Notes under the pieces: model-generated
Databases searched by the model: none
Seen by the model: the letters and a program-made list of their open reading frames with translations, nothing else
Told to the model about the DNA's origin: nothing
Made by a program: the position numbers and the translations under genes
DNA from: Taeniopygia guttata
Lineage: Eukaryota > Chordata > Aves > Passeriformes > Estrildidae
Direction: 5' to 3'
Length of the DNA: 64,000 nucleotides
Assembly (NCBI RefSeq): GCF_048771995.1
Contig: NC_133063.1
Coordinates: 61,580,310 to 61,644,309, forward strand
Shown here: one piece after another, positions 1 to 12,602 of the stretch
How the letters are laid out: each line of letters opens with the position of its first letter
How positions within the stretch are numbered: position 1 is the first letter of the stretch

Positions 1-3000
1 TGTCATTTAAATATTTGGTGATTTGGAAAGATTAATCCTTCCATTCCATTCTTTTTTGTCCAGCACATTGGAATGTGACTGTGACAATACCAAATTAGAA
101 ACTTGTGCTTTGCCAGAATTATAAATAACTATGATTGCTGTTGCTTAGTGCATCAGATTAATTGATTATAGTGCAGGGAGCCTAATTTAAACAACTATTC
201 ACCTTCAAAATTATCCCATTTTTAGACTGTACTTTAGACTGTAAAATATCAGAGCTTTGTTTATTTGGCTAGGCTTTCTCATCCAACTTTTCTTTGTATA
301 TGTAATTACATGCATTTAAAATGCCAAAACTGTCAGAAGTAATAAGTCTAAAATCTTGCTGCCTTATGCCTTTCACAGAACTGTGTGGAAAACTGGATTT
401 CTTCTCCAAGACCACACATGCATCTTTCCTGTGTCGGCTCATTGATGGAAACATGTGACAAATCAACTTACCCTGCAGTTACAGAAATTGAATGTGCACA
501 TATATATATTTTTCAGTGTGTATTTTGTTTCTTTGTTTGTTCTTCTTCCACCCTCAGCTATGCAAAGGAGCAGAAAATCTTCAGTCATATATTCTGTCCA
601 GTTCTTGGGCTGCTCTGAAGTGCATGAGGATCTGGAACTCAGCCACTGTTCCTGTTATTAACCAGGATTTTTCCCTCAAAAGAATCAAAGCCGAAAACCT
701 GTGGCAAAGTAAAACTACTTACCTGTTGGGTAACAGAACTTTGCTCTTTCTGGCTGTATGAGAAACCAGGAACATAATCTGGGAAAAAAGTGCTGCATGG
801 TGCAGAGGAAAGACAGTTCTAATGACCTGCAAGATGTACGCTGGAATAGCAGTGCCAACTTTTTGTCATACTCTTCTTTGAGCTCCCTCCTCTCTGACAC
901 TATGGGTAGAAAACAAATGCCCTAATGTGGAATAAATAACAATTCTTAGCCTAATATTCAGCAATCTAGTTAACAAGTAGGGCAGAGAGTTGGAGACTAC
1001 CTTCAATTACATTCCTTATGGCATTATGGATGTGTGATAAAATCTCATCTTTTTCTAAGTGCTTTTGGCTTCATCCTCAGTTTAGTAGGGCCCCTGACAT
1101 TTAATCTGACTCATTCTCACACAACATGCTTTGTTTGGTGTTGTAACTGATGGATGAAAGTGGCATTAAAAAAAAGAAAAACAAAGAGACCCCCAACCAA
1201 CTCAATAACTAAAAATCATTCAAATATACTGAACACGAGGATTAGAAGTGATCAGCTGGCTGAAATTTAATTGGAAGGATTTGGTTAATGTAAGTACATT
1301 TGCCAAGATTTAATCTTCTGTTAGGTCATCTGTTTCCTCCTAACTAAATATATCTTGGGTATTTATAACCATGAATGAATTATTATTCTTTACCATCTCC
1401 AAAACTTATTTAAATGTCAGTCATGAGTGCAAATAAGGAAAAGTCTAACGTAATCTTCTGACATCAGATGGAAAAATGTGAAGGGAAAACATTTTCTGTT
1501 TTGCTTTTCCAGAGAAAAATAAAGTTTAACAACCTTCCTTCCTATGTAGCATTAAAAAAAACCCCAACCCAAAAACCTTCACAGAGACATATTTCACACT
1601 GCTAAATGTTAATGAGGTATTATGCATTGCTAAACTCAGCTGTATAAAAATATGTTGTGTCAGTACAAAATTCTGTAGTGAAGAAGTTGCTTACTTCACT
1701 TGGATGAAGGAAAATGTACCTAATCACTACTTAACTTATAGAAGAAAGCTTGTAGACTTGTTCCGTTTCCAGTCTGTAGGTCAAATAGGCTATGCAAACA
1801 GTTATTTTTACTATATTCATACTTGTGGAATATTTGGACCAATTGAATCACATGCCTTTTCTCCAGAACCAGCTTCTAGTCTTTTATGAGCACCAGCACA
1901 ATAAAATCAGCAAGAATTTTGTCAAATAATTTAACGGCTATCAACTTAATTTCATATACTGAATGATACTGGTTATGCTATATTAAATTACACTCCTTAT
2001 TCTTCAAAGTTGCTATACTGAAGATTATTATAAATTACTACTCAATTCATTGACAATTTGCTAATCCCGGTTGTTTTGAATAGAGATATAATTCTTTACA
2101 ATTGGTTGATTATAAATGAAATGGTTGTAGTATCCTTTAGTAATATTTTATAAGAATTATTCATGTTTTTCTTTATCATTTTTCCCTATTGACTCAAAAC
2201 TTCACTGATTTCTTCCTTTGATGGAAACACATGATAGTCTTGGCATGTTCCCTGATCTCAGTGTGTTTTGCTTCCTTACAGTGCTGCTGATTTTAAAGTT
2301 GGGCTGCCTTTCTTTTCAGGAGACAACGAGGCACACTATAGAAACATTTTTCTTTCTCTGGGACTGTATATTGCCTAGAATGAGGACATTATCTACCAAT
2401 AAAATACAGATTATGAAATGCAAAGCTTTAATATTTGAAGCTATGCAAACAACAGTGAAGATTTCTGGACTAGATGCCTTAGGGTCTTGCATGTAAATTA
2501 GCTTCAGTTAAAGGATAATTTCAGGGTACTTAGAAACTACTCAGAGAAATTATCCCAGCCATCAATGCTCAAAACAACTGGAATTGCAACCTGGAGTTGA
2601 ATCTTAGAATTCCTTCTGAGTGCTGTTCACTTTTAACATATATTTAATTGATTTTGCAGAATGCATGAAAGAAAAATGGAAGGACAGATGCAAGTGGAAT
2701 ATTAGCCCAAATATTTATCCTGCCAGCGTTGCTACAGCTCCCTTTTACAATCAACTGAACTAGCCTAAGTTTAGGATACTGAGTAATGGTACAAATCAAG
2801 AGGTCAAATGGAAAAATAAAACCCTGAATCAGATATTCTGGTCAATAAGGTATTCCTTTACCTATCTTGAAACAACTTCTCTTTCTTCTTTTGATTCATA
2901 CTCATCATCACATCTGTGCACAGTGTTACTCTATCAGCAGAGAGAAGAGTCTCTGCACCTCTATTGATTGCTGTACTCCTAGCCTCAGGAGAATCACTTG

Positions 3001-3351
3001 TCATCTTGTACAGACTATGATGTTTACTGCTGCAGAAGGAAAAAGTCTTCACTGTTGCAAAATAGTTTCCATTGATTTAAGGCCATAGCATTCTAGCAGC
3101 TCACTGTTAAATAAACTCTAGGGCTTTTCCTTTCCAATTTTCAGAACCTGTTCTCAAATTATTGGTATCAAGTACAGATACCTTCTCTTTTAAACATTTC
3201 TCATTTGCTGGCTTTGCCAATGACATTACTGGAGAAGGAGACTTGTCCTACTGCTGGAACAACACTGCTATTCCTGCCCAATGGTGGCTATGATCCTGCT
3301 TTAACTGGGATTTGGGATGCTGACAGCAAAAAGATAGTGTTTTCTTTTTTG
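1..3351. other. AT-rich non-coding sequence
   Basis: I see no recognisable gene, transposon or RNA gene here. The sequence is AT-rich with scattered short A- or T-runs. Open frames are short (under about 115 codons) and overlap on both strands without codon-like structure. The longest, at 3205-3540 on the + strand, encodes 111 residues with no family I recognise and includes the 53-bp duplicated segment. A good-looking splice acceptor near 2280 has no matching donor. Confidence 0.6.
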
Positions 3352-3404
3352 TACACTGGGGTGGTAGCTTCAGCTGAAATCAGTTCAATGAAGTCAGTTG
3401 CTAC
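3352..3404 (+). repeat. 53-bp exact dispersed direct repeat, copy A
   Basis: These 53 bases recur without a mismatch at 4326-4378 in the same orientation, 974 bp downstream. Directly beyond the exact block both copies reach a similar segment ending in AGACTGAAAT (about 3424-3437 here), separated by an indel, so homology extends somewhat past the exact match. It matches no transposon I know. Confidence 0.9.
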
Positions 3405-4325
3405 CTCTGAGTCCTACCATTCTCAACAAAGACTGAAATTAAAAAGAAGCAAGAAAATACAATTCTCCCCATCCCCAAAATTCACCAACAAAATATACAC
3501 ACCAGTTTCCCACTTGAAAAGTACAGCTCTGTGCTTGTAAACAAACAATTCCTCTCCCTCTCTGTGTCTCCTAACAAAAAGAAACATTACATCTTTGAGC
3601 TGATAACAAGAGGTGTTACAAAGATACAGAAAATTAAAAACCTAAATTGCAATAAAAATTCAGAGGGCAATTAATAATGGCTTCTCCATGTTTTAGTAGA
3701 ATACTTCCCCTTTTTTCATTCAGCAAACATGTTCACAAACAACAGTGAAGAACAAAAGCTGTGATTTATATATATGGACAGGTATACATGCACCCCTGAC
3801 CCCCTGCCTCCTTTCTTGCCCTCAGCACCAGAAGCAATTTATGGAGAACAGTCTAAATAAACATTAAGGAGTCAAGGCCACAAACTGACAGCAAGGAAAA
3901 TCAATGGCTCCAGAAACCAGATAGTAGGTTCAATAAAAGAGATTAGGCATCACAAGCTAGTGTGGGCACTTACAGGTAAATGTGACTTACACCTCATCTG
4001 ACAGAGCTCTCTCATCATCAGGATAAAAACTGTCATAGAAACAGAAGCAGACTGAGTAGCCAGTGGAAAATGCTGCTTAGCTGCAAATACTAAATACTGA
4101 CCTCTGAATGAAGGGGATTTATACTGAGGCCAGAGGGAATTTACAATTGTTTTTCTGGAGTCATCTCACACACCTGTGCCTTTGCCCATAGGAATTGTTT
4201 CAGATATATATTTGGAGAACTCTCTGGGTTTTCTTTGTTTGTTTTGCTTTCCTGAATTATTTTTCAAATCCTTTCCCTACCCTGACTGAGTTAAATCTCC
4301 CTCTCTAACCTGCACAGCTATAACC
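3405..4325. other. Non-coding spacer between the two 53-bp copies
   Basis: Nothing recognisable is present. It is AT-rich with no open frame of note and no transposon signature. Confidence 0.5.
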
Positions 4326-4378
4326 TACACTGGGGTGGTAGCTTCAGCTGAAATCAGTTCAATGAAGTCAGTTGCTAC
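4326..4378 (+). repeat. 53-bp exact dispersed direct repeat, copy B
   Basis: Identical to 3352-3404. The left flanks of the two copies differ, so this is a short local duplication and not part of a longer tandem unit. Perfect identity over 53 bp in otherwise unrelated flanks suggests recent copying or gene conversion. Confidence 0.9.
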
Positions 4379-4685
4379 AGCACTCTCTCAGCAGACTGAA
4401 ATCTCCCATAAAATGGGGCAGCTCTAGATTCCGTATTGAATCCTTCACCTGAGCCCAGTCTCTGTCTGTGCTGTATTGGGTGACTAGAGGAGTCATCCTT
4501 ATCACTCAAGCAGCACATGTCTACATTTTCATGCACTGAGACGCTGCTTTTTATCAGATCATAAATGTTAATGTTTTACTATGATCATTCAGTCAGCAGT
4601 GCAAATCTAAAGTTCAATGATAGCTACAGTCCATATACTATAAATACTACAACAGAACCTAATATTGTGATAATACTGGGTTTTC

Positions 4686-4876
4686 CTCCCTCCCCTCCCC
4701 TCCCCTCCCCTCCCCTCCCCTCCCCTCCCCTCCCCTCCCCTCCCCTCCCCTCCCCTCCCCTCCCCTCCCCTCCCCTCCCCTCCCCTCCCCTCCCCTCCCC
4801 TCCCCTCCCCTCCCCTCCCCTCCCCTCCCCTCCCCTCCCCTCCCCTCCCCTCCCCTCCCTTCCCCTCCCCTCCTCC
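4686..4876 (+). repeat. (CCCCT)n pentanucleotide microsatellite
   Basis: About 190 bp of uninterrupted CCCCT units on the + strand (AGGGG on the - strand). A short imperfect right edge has one unit with an extra T near 4860 and a TCCTCCC tail. It makes a stop-free frame of proline, leucine and serine codons that is not a gene. The G-rich complementary strand has regularly spaced runs of four G. Confidence 0.97.
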
Positions 4877-5750
4877 CTATTTCACTTTTTTCCTTCCTTG
4901 CTCCAAAATACCCAGAAGCATGAATTCAAATAGAGCAAAACAAGGTATTATAGGTCAAAAAAAATTCTTAAGCTTCATTTGGATTCAATCATCCATCAAT
5001 GTCACTCATAGGTCAATGACTGTCAGGGACAGAACAGCACTTCATAAATGAGTAGACTGCACTAGCTTGAGTTTAAATCTGATATAAGACAGCCTCATGT
5101 GAACTGCATTGTAAGTGGTTTGTGAAATGAGGAAGTCAGGTGCCAAGTCAGAAAACAGCCATTACCCTGATGTAAGTAATATGAGTGGTATATCATAGGA
5201 CCCCATAAAAAAAAATCCTGTGAGCTTAGTAACAAGTGCACACACCTTTGTGTAGTAGGCAGCCTGTGTAATCTTTCCATTCTGCTAGGATTGCTGGGGT
5301 TTTATCTGATTTTTAGTTTTCTCTATCTTGCTTCCAATTTATACTATACATCAGTATGCTTGACATTTCAAATGAAATGTATGTACATTTCCCCTGTTAA
5401 GAGTGACCAGAAAAATATGCTTTCATCTCTTAGAAGCATGTCAAAAATATACCTGTTCTATTATGTTAATGAAGACCCTCATAGCCTCAACCTTCATCAT
5501 TATCTTAGATTCCAAGGAAAATAATGATTCACAGAAGAAGAGCAAGATACACAGCCTTAGAATGGCTTGTTACCTCCATTGATATTATTTATGTCAGTCA
5601 TAATGGACTTTTTGGTGTTAGGTGGGGCAGAGAGGGAAACAAATATCTTAATCCACTTTTCTTTAAAAAATTAACAGCTGTTGCCTGGGTTTACTTCTCA
5701 GTAAAGTTTAGGTTAAGGAAATTAAAACTATATATTAAGCCCAGCCAGGG
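4877..5750. other. AT-rich non-coding sequence
   Basis: No gene or repeat family recognised. The short open frames lack any family resemblance. Confidence 0.5.
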
Positions 5751-5821
5751 AAAAAAAAAAAAAAACAACCAAAAAAAACCACAAACAAACAAACAAAAAA
5801 CAAAACAAAACAAAACAAAAC
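5751..5821 (+). repeat. A-rich low-complexity tract, (A)n/(CAAA)n/(CAAAA)n
   Basis: A run of about 15 A is followed by CAAA and then CAAAA units. This could be a degenerate retroposon tail or a simple microsatellite. I find no retroposed body upstream, so I call it simple sequence. Confidence 0.85.
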
Positions 5822-8800
5822 TTATGAGAAAAAGGCCATGTGTAGTGAACAGTCTTTATCTGCTGAATTCAGTGTCACTCCCAGTTTATATTTAAGTGCT
5901 TAAAGCACTAAGGCAAAGCTAAATATGACTGAATCATTGATATTTAAGTAAATGCTTTAACTACTGGACTTTTTCTTAATCAAAGTTACTGGAACTTCTA
6001 TCTAAATTTGTAAAATTTTATTTCTGGTCAAAACTGCTATTAGGTGTAACTAATTTTTTTTTTTCCAATTCAATGAATCAGCAATTTTGTAGCAAAATGT
6101 TTTCATTTTAGCTGAGATCTGTTCTGGATCCCAGAGCAGCAAGTTAATTCATACTTGGCACTGGATACTTAATCATTACACTGACCCACTGAACAGTAAA
6201 TAGTTCATTCCTGGCACTGAAAGTCAACCACTTATGCAGTGGTTGAAGTTGGCTCATTTTCTATAAGTAGAGAAATTATTAATTTATTAAAAGGAGTTAT
6301 TCCCTGTCATCCAAGGCCTAGAAGCTCAGAGTTATTCTAAAGCAGACCAGTAAGACTGAGATTAAATTTAAAATTCCCAGAAAGCATTTTCCTAGGGTTT
6401 TGGTTTTCTTTAAACTGTGTTGCCTTATATTTTCCTGATTGTTTCAAGTCCATATCATTGCAAAAGAAAAAGGTTTTCCTCTGTCCTGTCAATGGTCACT
6501 CACTCCTGTTCTCACATGGATCATACTGACAATCTTGAAAATCACTACTAACTTTTCAAAGCTTGAAAATAGTCTTGATGTGTACTGCAGTAGAATTTTG
6601 GAACAATGTTACTGTGGTACAAAGTTTGTCCTGTCATACCTTCACCTAAAAGACTAACTTTCAGACTATGACACATTAATGTGCTAAATCTTGCAATATT
6701 TTCCTTCTCTTTCTTCACAGAATAGATGGGCATAAGGGTGATGCTTGCTGTAAGAAAAATTAAAAGCATAATTTCACCCTGTTTGAAATGCAATAACCAA
6801 AATAGCTGTTTTCACATGTAAGTGTTCTAACCTGTATATGAAATATGAAATATGAAATTTATTTCATGTATCTATTTTCATGTACCTACAAGTTCCAAAT
6901 CCTATTGCTTGATTGTAAGTAGATTTATTTCCATTTAATTCCCAAGAATCTAGCCTTGAAAACAAATTCATTTGGAGAATAGAAAAACATTAAAAAACTT
7001 GGGGTCTTTTGCTTGGGGTTTTGCTTTGGGGGACTTTTTTGTAGTTTTGAGAAGTAGCAGTACTTTTTGGTAGCGGTTTTTTTTTTTCTTTGTACTTCTG
7101 GGGATTTTTTTTTTAATTCTTTGAACTATACAGGATACACAGTAAGGGTAGTGTGTCAGATACATCCCTCTAGTAATTCACCTTCTGTTCAAAATTATGT
7201 GACACTTGTTTATTCTAAAGGCTAGCTTTATGATTTCTCCTTTTGAACCTTGATCTGAGTTACTTATTTTGAAAGAGAAGATGTATTTGTGCTGTCCCCT
7301 CCATCTTGGCAATTTAAATTACTTTTTTTCTGGGGCTTTGCTCTTAATTTTATATGTTTCTAAAGTACATATTGTAGAATAGATGAGCCAGCCTGACAGT
7401 TCCATTACACAGAAAAATAATCAGACCACATGTATATTACACAAAATAGCATCCTTATACCTATATAGTGAATTTGGAAATATTTAAGATTTGTCATCTG
7501 GGAAGGCTCTATTCCCATACAACTTCAGCTGACAAAAGTAGCCCAGGTTCACTTAGGACCTGGCAAAGGCCTATTTTGAAAAGGCTCTTGGTATCCAAGA
7601 GACTTTGTGCAGACATGCCGGGAGCATTCAGAGCATTCCCATAATGATAAAAAATGCAGCTGTGCCGCAGCTTTGAAACTTATACTGGAGAGTGCTTGAA
7701 ACTCTACAATTCAGCACTGCTTAGCTAAAGTAAGTGAAGTATGGCTAGTTCAAGGCACCTTTACTGTAAAAAGAAACCGCCTTTTTTATTCCAATGAGAG
7801 AGGAAAGAGACCTGGCTGCTTCTGGCATAGAAAGAAGAAGAAGTGAGAAAACAAAAAAGAGCTGAGGGAAAATGAGAGAAAGAACATTGGAGAGCAGTGC
7901 AAGCAGTTTTTGCCTTTGTCTGAGGAGGAAGAGAAATATGAAAAAGTGTGATGGCATCTTTGCTGAGGATGCACCACTCTAACACTCATGACAGTAGTCA
8001 GTCCAGTTTTTCCACAGCTCTGGCACAGGAAATGTAAGTAGTAGGGCAACAGCTATTTTCCTCACCCTAAATTTTTCAGCTGTAAATAACTTCCCACTTA
8101 CCTTGTGCCTAGAGCCAGTCCTGGAAGGTAATGCATACAGTGTAACTCAAGCAAAACAAAAAAACCCTCCTGCTGCCAGATTTCCTGTGGTTTAAGCTGC
8201 ATGTTCATTTGAGGCTTTCAGATCCTGTTGAAATGAATGAGTGTCTCCCTTGCCTTCAGAGTAGCTGAATGAGGCCCTGCTTTGCAGGGGTATATTAACG
8301 ATTCACAAGAGGTGAAATAGTAGCTGAACAGAGACCATTTCGAAAAAGCCAGGGTGTTTAAAATTGTTATAATACACACACATGAAAATAATCAGTATCA
8401 AAAAACTTGGTTTCATGCAAATGAAAGGGGTTTATTAAGTAATTTGTTTCTCTTTTTCCTTCTCTTCTTTCCTGTCTCTTTCCAAGTTTTTCGTGCTTGC
8501 TCTCTAGATCAGTTTGGGAATGATTTTCTCAGCAGTAAGCAGTGTGTATGTCTCATGCATATTTAGGTTATTATAAATGCATTCCCCTTAGCAGCTGGAA
8601 AGAAAATTTTCAACATCCAAAAACTGAGTGAAAACAATAATGGGTATCCCCCCCAGAACCTGGACATAACAAAATACTGTAATGCTGAGGCATTCTAAGA
8701 AGCCCTGCCAGGAGTCTCCTCTCTTTTCCTTACTGTTATCACTGACTAGATGTTATAATGTTGCCATAAATTGAACTTGTATTGAGAAGTTTTCCATGTC

Positions 8801-10859
8801 AACCCCTTAGGGCAGCTGATTATAGGTTTGACCTTTTGAGATTCTGTGTATTTCCCACTTAATCAGTGTTGGAATGAGTTGCTGCTAAGTAGGATCTATA
8901 GGAACCCTATGGGAAAAGCAAAGCCATCTAAAAATAATGAGTTTCTTTCCCCTTCCCTCCCCTCCTCTCATTTTGAGTTCTATTAGGCCATGATAACAGT
9001 CTTAATCTAGGCTACACAAAAGCATAATATGGCATGTGATATTTGTGTTATATTGGGAAAAAGAAGTCTGAGAAGGGTTTTTGGCAGCCTAAAATATAAG
9101 TGAAACTACAACATTGTTAAAAAATGCTTCTCTTCCCACCTGCCCCTTTCTTTCTTTTCATACTATAATTTGTTTGGTTTAGCTAATGCCTTGTGAAGCT
9201 TTCAATATCCAGTACCTATGATTTTGACAAAGTGATTGGTTCTCTCTTGCTTGGAGAAGAATACCAAATTGGGACCATTGCCATTTTGCCTTGTTACAAT
9301 AACACACTTGGTGGTTTGGATATAATCTCACATAGTAGTTCAGTCATCAGCCCAGCTCTCAGTAGCTGAAGCCTGTGGGTTTTTTCCCTTGCTTTCTTCT
9401 TGTCCTCCCCTGTCTCCCTCCCATTGAACCCCCCTGCTTCTTTTTAGGTACTCCTCTACCCAAAAACAACCTGTGAAACTGAATGGCATAATAGATGTGC
9501 TTAGACCTTCAGTATTAGGACTGAATGGAGCAGGCAAAGAGACTCCTTCTTGGGAAGCAAGTACATTAGGTTCCCAGGACTGAAACTGCATTTAACAAGG
9601 TTAGGGGCTCAGGGATTGGGTCTAGGCTTCAGCTGCTTCCACAAGAGAAAGCCTTACTCAGAGTGCAAATCTTCATTTACTATAGCTACAAAAGGGAGAG
9701 AAAAAACATTAACTTCTTTATTACACACATAATGAAGCAAACTGTATCGGTTGATATATTTTTTCCTGAGCAATAAATCAACTGTTCACAAATGCTAGTA
9801 CGCATAAATACAGATTTAATCTGCACTTTTCAACCATTTCTTGGGGCTTTTCCATCCATCCAAGAAGAAAGCCTTAAACTTTGTCAAACTGACATTGGCA
9901 TTTTTCATGCAGATTTAATGATTCCTCTAATAAAGTTATTGAAGATACAGGTCCTTTTGATGAGAATGCAGATGTGGCAAAGTTTACATGTGTTTTGTTG
10001 ATCTATGTTCCTATCTGTGTAGGATGGTAATCACAGGAAGAATTTACCTTTTTAAAATTGAATTCTCTCATTCATTCTGATCTTATCCCTACTTAACAAC
10101 TTAACTCTTTCCATCCAATTTCCCTCCCATAACAGGGTGAGGTGTATACTCTCGTGTAATTTCCTTAGCTGTTATTTGTATGAGCATGTACTTCCTTATT
10201 TCAATCTTGACATCTATGGAGAGTAAAGAGAGGATTTCTGTCCTCATTCAGAGTAAGATCTTTTCCTGTCCTGCGCTGTTCTGTTCTGTGCTGTGTTGTG
10301 TCACATGTATCCCTTATCCATGGGACAGATTAAACACACACCTGGTACTGGAGAATCCTGCAGACATCTCTTGCTTGTCACTGACATGACTCCTTGAGGC
10401 AGCATGATCTTGCTCTCGTCAACAATATGTTAAAGAGTTCTTCTGAGAAAATCTTTAGGAATAAAGTTGACTTATTGTAAAGAAATTACACATGACCTCA
10501 AAAGAATGAAAGAGAGAGTTTCTCTGCATGGAAGACAGGACCTGCTCTGCATAGCATACCATGAGAAAATACACTGGCACTCTGCCTGACGATGCATGAA
10601 TGTGCAGTGCCCAGAACTTTTATTCCTCTTCTTAGTTGATCTTATTAAAGCAGTTATAAATAATTAATTTTCTGTTAAGCTTTTCCTCCTAGGATACAGA
10701 AAGACCCCCATGAACCCCCGTGATGGTTCTCTCTCACCTCGCCTCATCTCCGCTCTGTGCCCAGTGCAGAGCAGAGCACTTAGAGTTATAACTCTTTACA
10801 GGCTCTCCTCCTCCGTGAAAAAAGAATTGTGAGATACACCTGATTGGAAAAGAAAAGAC
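5822..10859. other. Non-coding sequence without recognised features
   Basis: About 5 kb with no family I recognise. There are T-rich runs at about 7078-7115, a small pyrimidine tract at 8946-8969 and a CTGTT-like stretch near 10280-10300. The frame at 9340-9591 (- strand, 83 codons) and the three overlapping - strand frames at 7745-8049 show no domain. Whether any of this is conserved cannot be judged from one sequence. Confidence 0.5.
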
Positions 10860-11217
10860 TTCAAGGTGACCTAATTGTCGCCTTGCAGTGCCCAAATGGA
10901 GACTACAAGAAAGGTGAAAAGACTATCTACAAGGGCATGTAGTGACAAACAAGGAGGGAATGGCTTCAAACTAAAAGAGGCTATGTTTAAATCAGATATT
11001 AGGGAAAAATTATTTGTTGGGAGGGTGGTGAGAAGCTTCCTTAGGCTGACCAGAGAAACTGTGGAGGCTCAGTCCCTGAAAATGTTCAAGGCCAAGCTGG
11101 ATGGGGTTCTGAGCAATCTGGTCTAGTGAAAGGTGTCTCCCTAGTGAAAGGCAGAGGGTGGGAATTAGATGTTCTTTGAATTCTTTCCAACCCAAACCAC
11201 TCTATGATTTTATGACT
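10860..11217 (+). mobile_element. CR1 LINE, 5'-truncated 3' end
   Basis: This is the 3' terminal part of a chicken-repeat-1 non-LTR retroposon. The + strand carries the remnant of the ORF2 C-terminus (leading into a SLKMFKAKLDG-type peptide at about 11070-11100, matching the CR1 SLEVFK...LD motif). It then reads through the typical CR1 3' UTR into TTCTTTCCAACCCAAACCA and an imperfect TCTATGATTTTATGA end. CR1 copies are normally 5'-truncated and lack a poly(A) tail, as here. It lies tail-to-tail with the next CR1, 34 bp away. Confidence 0.92.
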
Positions 11218-12390
11218 ATGTGCCTGCCATCAGCAAACCTGCTGCCTTACCTAGAATCACAGAATCACAGAAAAATGAGTTTGGAAGATACCTCTAAGAT
11301 CATCAAGTCCAACCTATGCCCTAACACCTCAACTAGACTATAGCACCAAGTGCCATGTCCAGTCTTTTTTTTAAACACGTCCAGAGATGATGATTCTACC
11401 ACCTCTTTAGGAAGACAATTCCAGTAATTTATTATTTTTTCGGTGAAAATTTTTTTCCTAATATCCAACCTAAACCTTCCCTGACGTAGCTTGAGACTGT
11501 GTCCTCTTGTTCTGTCAGTTGCTGCCTGGTGGAAGAGACTGACCCCCACCTGTCTACAGCCTCCCTTCAGGAAGTTGTAGAGAGCAATAAGGTCACCCCT
11601 AAGCCTTCTCTTCTCCAGGCTAAACACCACCAGCTCCTTCAAACGTTCCTCACAGAGTTTGTGTTCCAAGCCCCTCACTAGCCTCATTGCCTCCTCTGGA
11701 TGTGCTCAAGTATCTCAATGTCCTTCCTAAACTGAGGGGCCCAGAACTGGACACAGCACTCAAGGCGCAGCCTCACCAGTGCCGAGTTCAGGGGAAGAAT
11801 GACCTTGCTGCTCCTGTTGATCACACAATTCCTAATGCAGGCCAGGATGCCATTGGCCTTCTTGGCCCCCAAGGCACATTGCTGGCTCATATTCAACCAG
11901 CTGTCGACCAGCACCCCCAGGTCCCTTTCTGCCTGAACACTGTCCAACCACACTGTCCCCAGCTTGTAATGTTGTAGGGGATTTTTGTGGCCAACATGTA
12001 GAACTCAGCACTTAGACATATTAAACTTCATGCTGTTGGACTCTGCCCATCCATCCAACTGATCTAAGTCTCTCTGCAGAGCCCTCCTTCCTTCCAATAG
12101 ATCAACACAAGCTCCCAGCTCAGTGTCTTCTGCAAATCTGCACAGAGTGCTCCTGTCCCAGCCGTGGGCTGCAGCTTTTCCAGGAGTGTGCTGCGGGAGA
12201 CAGTGTCAAAGGCCTTGCTGAAGTCTAAGTTGACAACATACACAGCCTTTCCTGCATCCACCAGATGAGTTACCTGGTCATAGAATGAGACCGGGTTGGT
12301 CAGACATGACCTACCCTTCGTAAACCCCTGCTGGCTGGGTCTGATACTCTGGCCATCTTGTAAGTATTGTGTGATAGCACTCAGTATGAA

Positions 12391-12396
12391 CTGTTC
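12391..12396 (+). repeat. Target site duplication, left (CTGTTC)
   Basis: CTGTTC flanks the inserted LTR on both sides (12391-12396 and 12741-12746). Removing the LTR and one copy restores continuous CR1 sequence. Confidence 0.95.
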
Positions 12397-12534
12397 TGTT
12401 ACAGTGAGCTCATGGGCACCCTGTGCCCCCCTTCCCCCGAGACCCTGTGACTCTGATTAAGATAACCCCTGGATCCTCCTTCCTGCCCCAACAGGGTTGG
12501 TGGAGAGCCAGGAAAGCCCACCCTGTCCAAAACC

Positions 12535-12540
12535 TATATA
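12535..12540 (+). promoter_or_regulatory. LTR TATA box
   Basis: TATATA lies 57 bp upstream of the AATAAA signal inside the solo LTR, the usual spacing for a short R region. Whether it is active is unknown. Confidence 0.6.
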
Positions 12541-12596
12541 GACCCCTGACATTTCCTGTTCTCTCTTTTGCCCCACTCTCCACATGGACATCACAG

Positions 12597-12602
12597 AATA
12601 AA
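12597..12602 (+). terminator. LTR polyadenylation signal
   Basis: AATAAA within the solo LTR, downstream of the TATA box and followed by T/G-rich U5-like sequence. Confidence 0.65.

Noticed and set aside
2281..2496. Possible exon after a strong acceptor near 2281
   Set aside because: No donor site follows in a compatible position, and the frame shows no family likeness.
3205..3540. 111-codon + strand frame
   Set aside because: No recognisable domain, no splice context, and it contains a 53-bp segment duplicated in non-coding sequence downstream.
4565..4933. 122-codon frame with a proline/leucine/serine repeat
   Set aside because: Produced by the CCCCT microsatellite; the flanking codons show no family resemblance.
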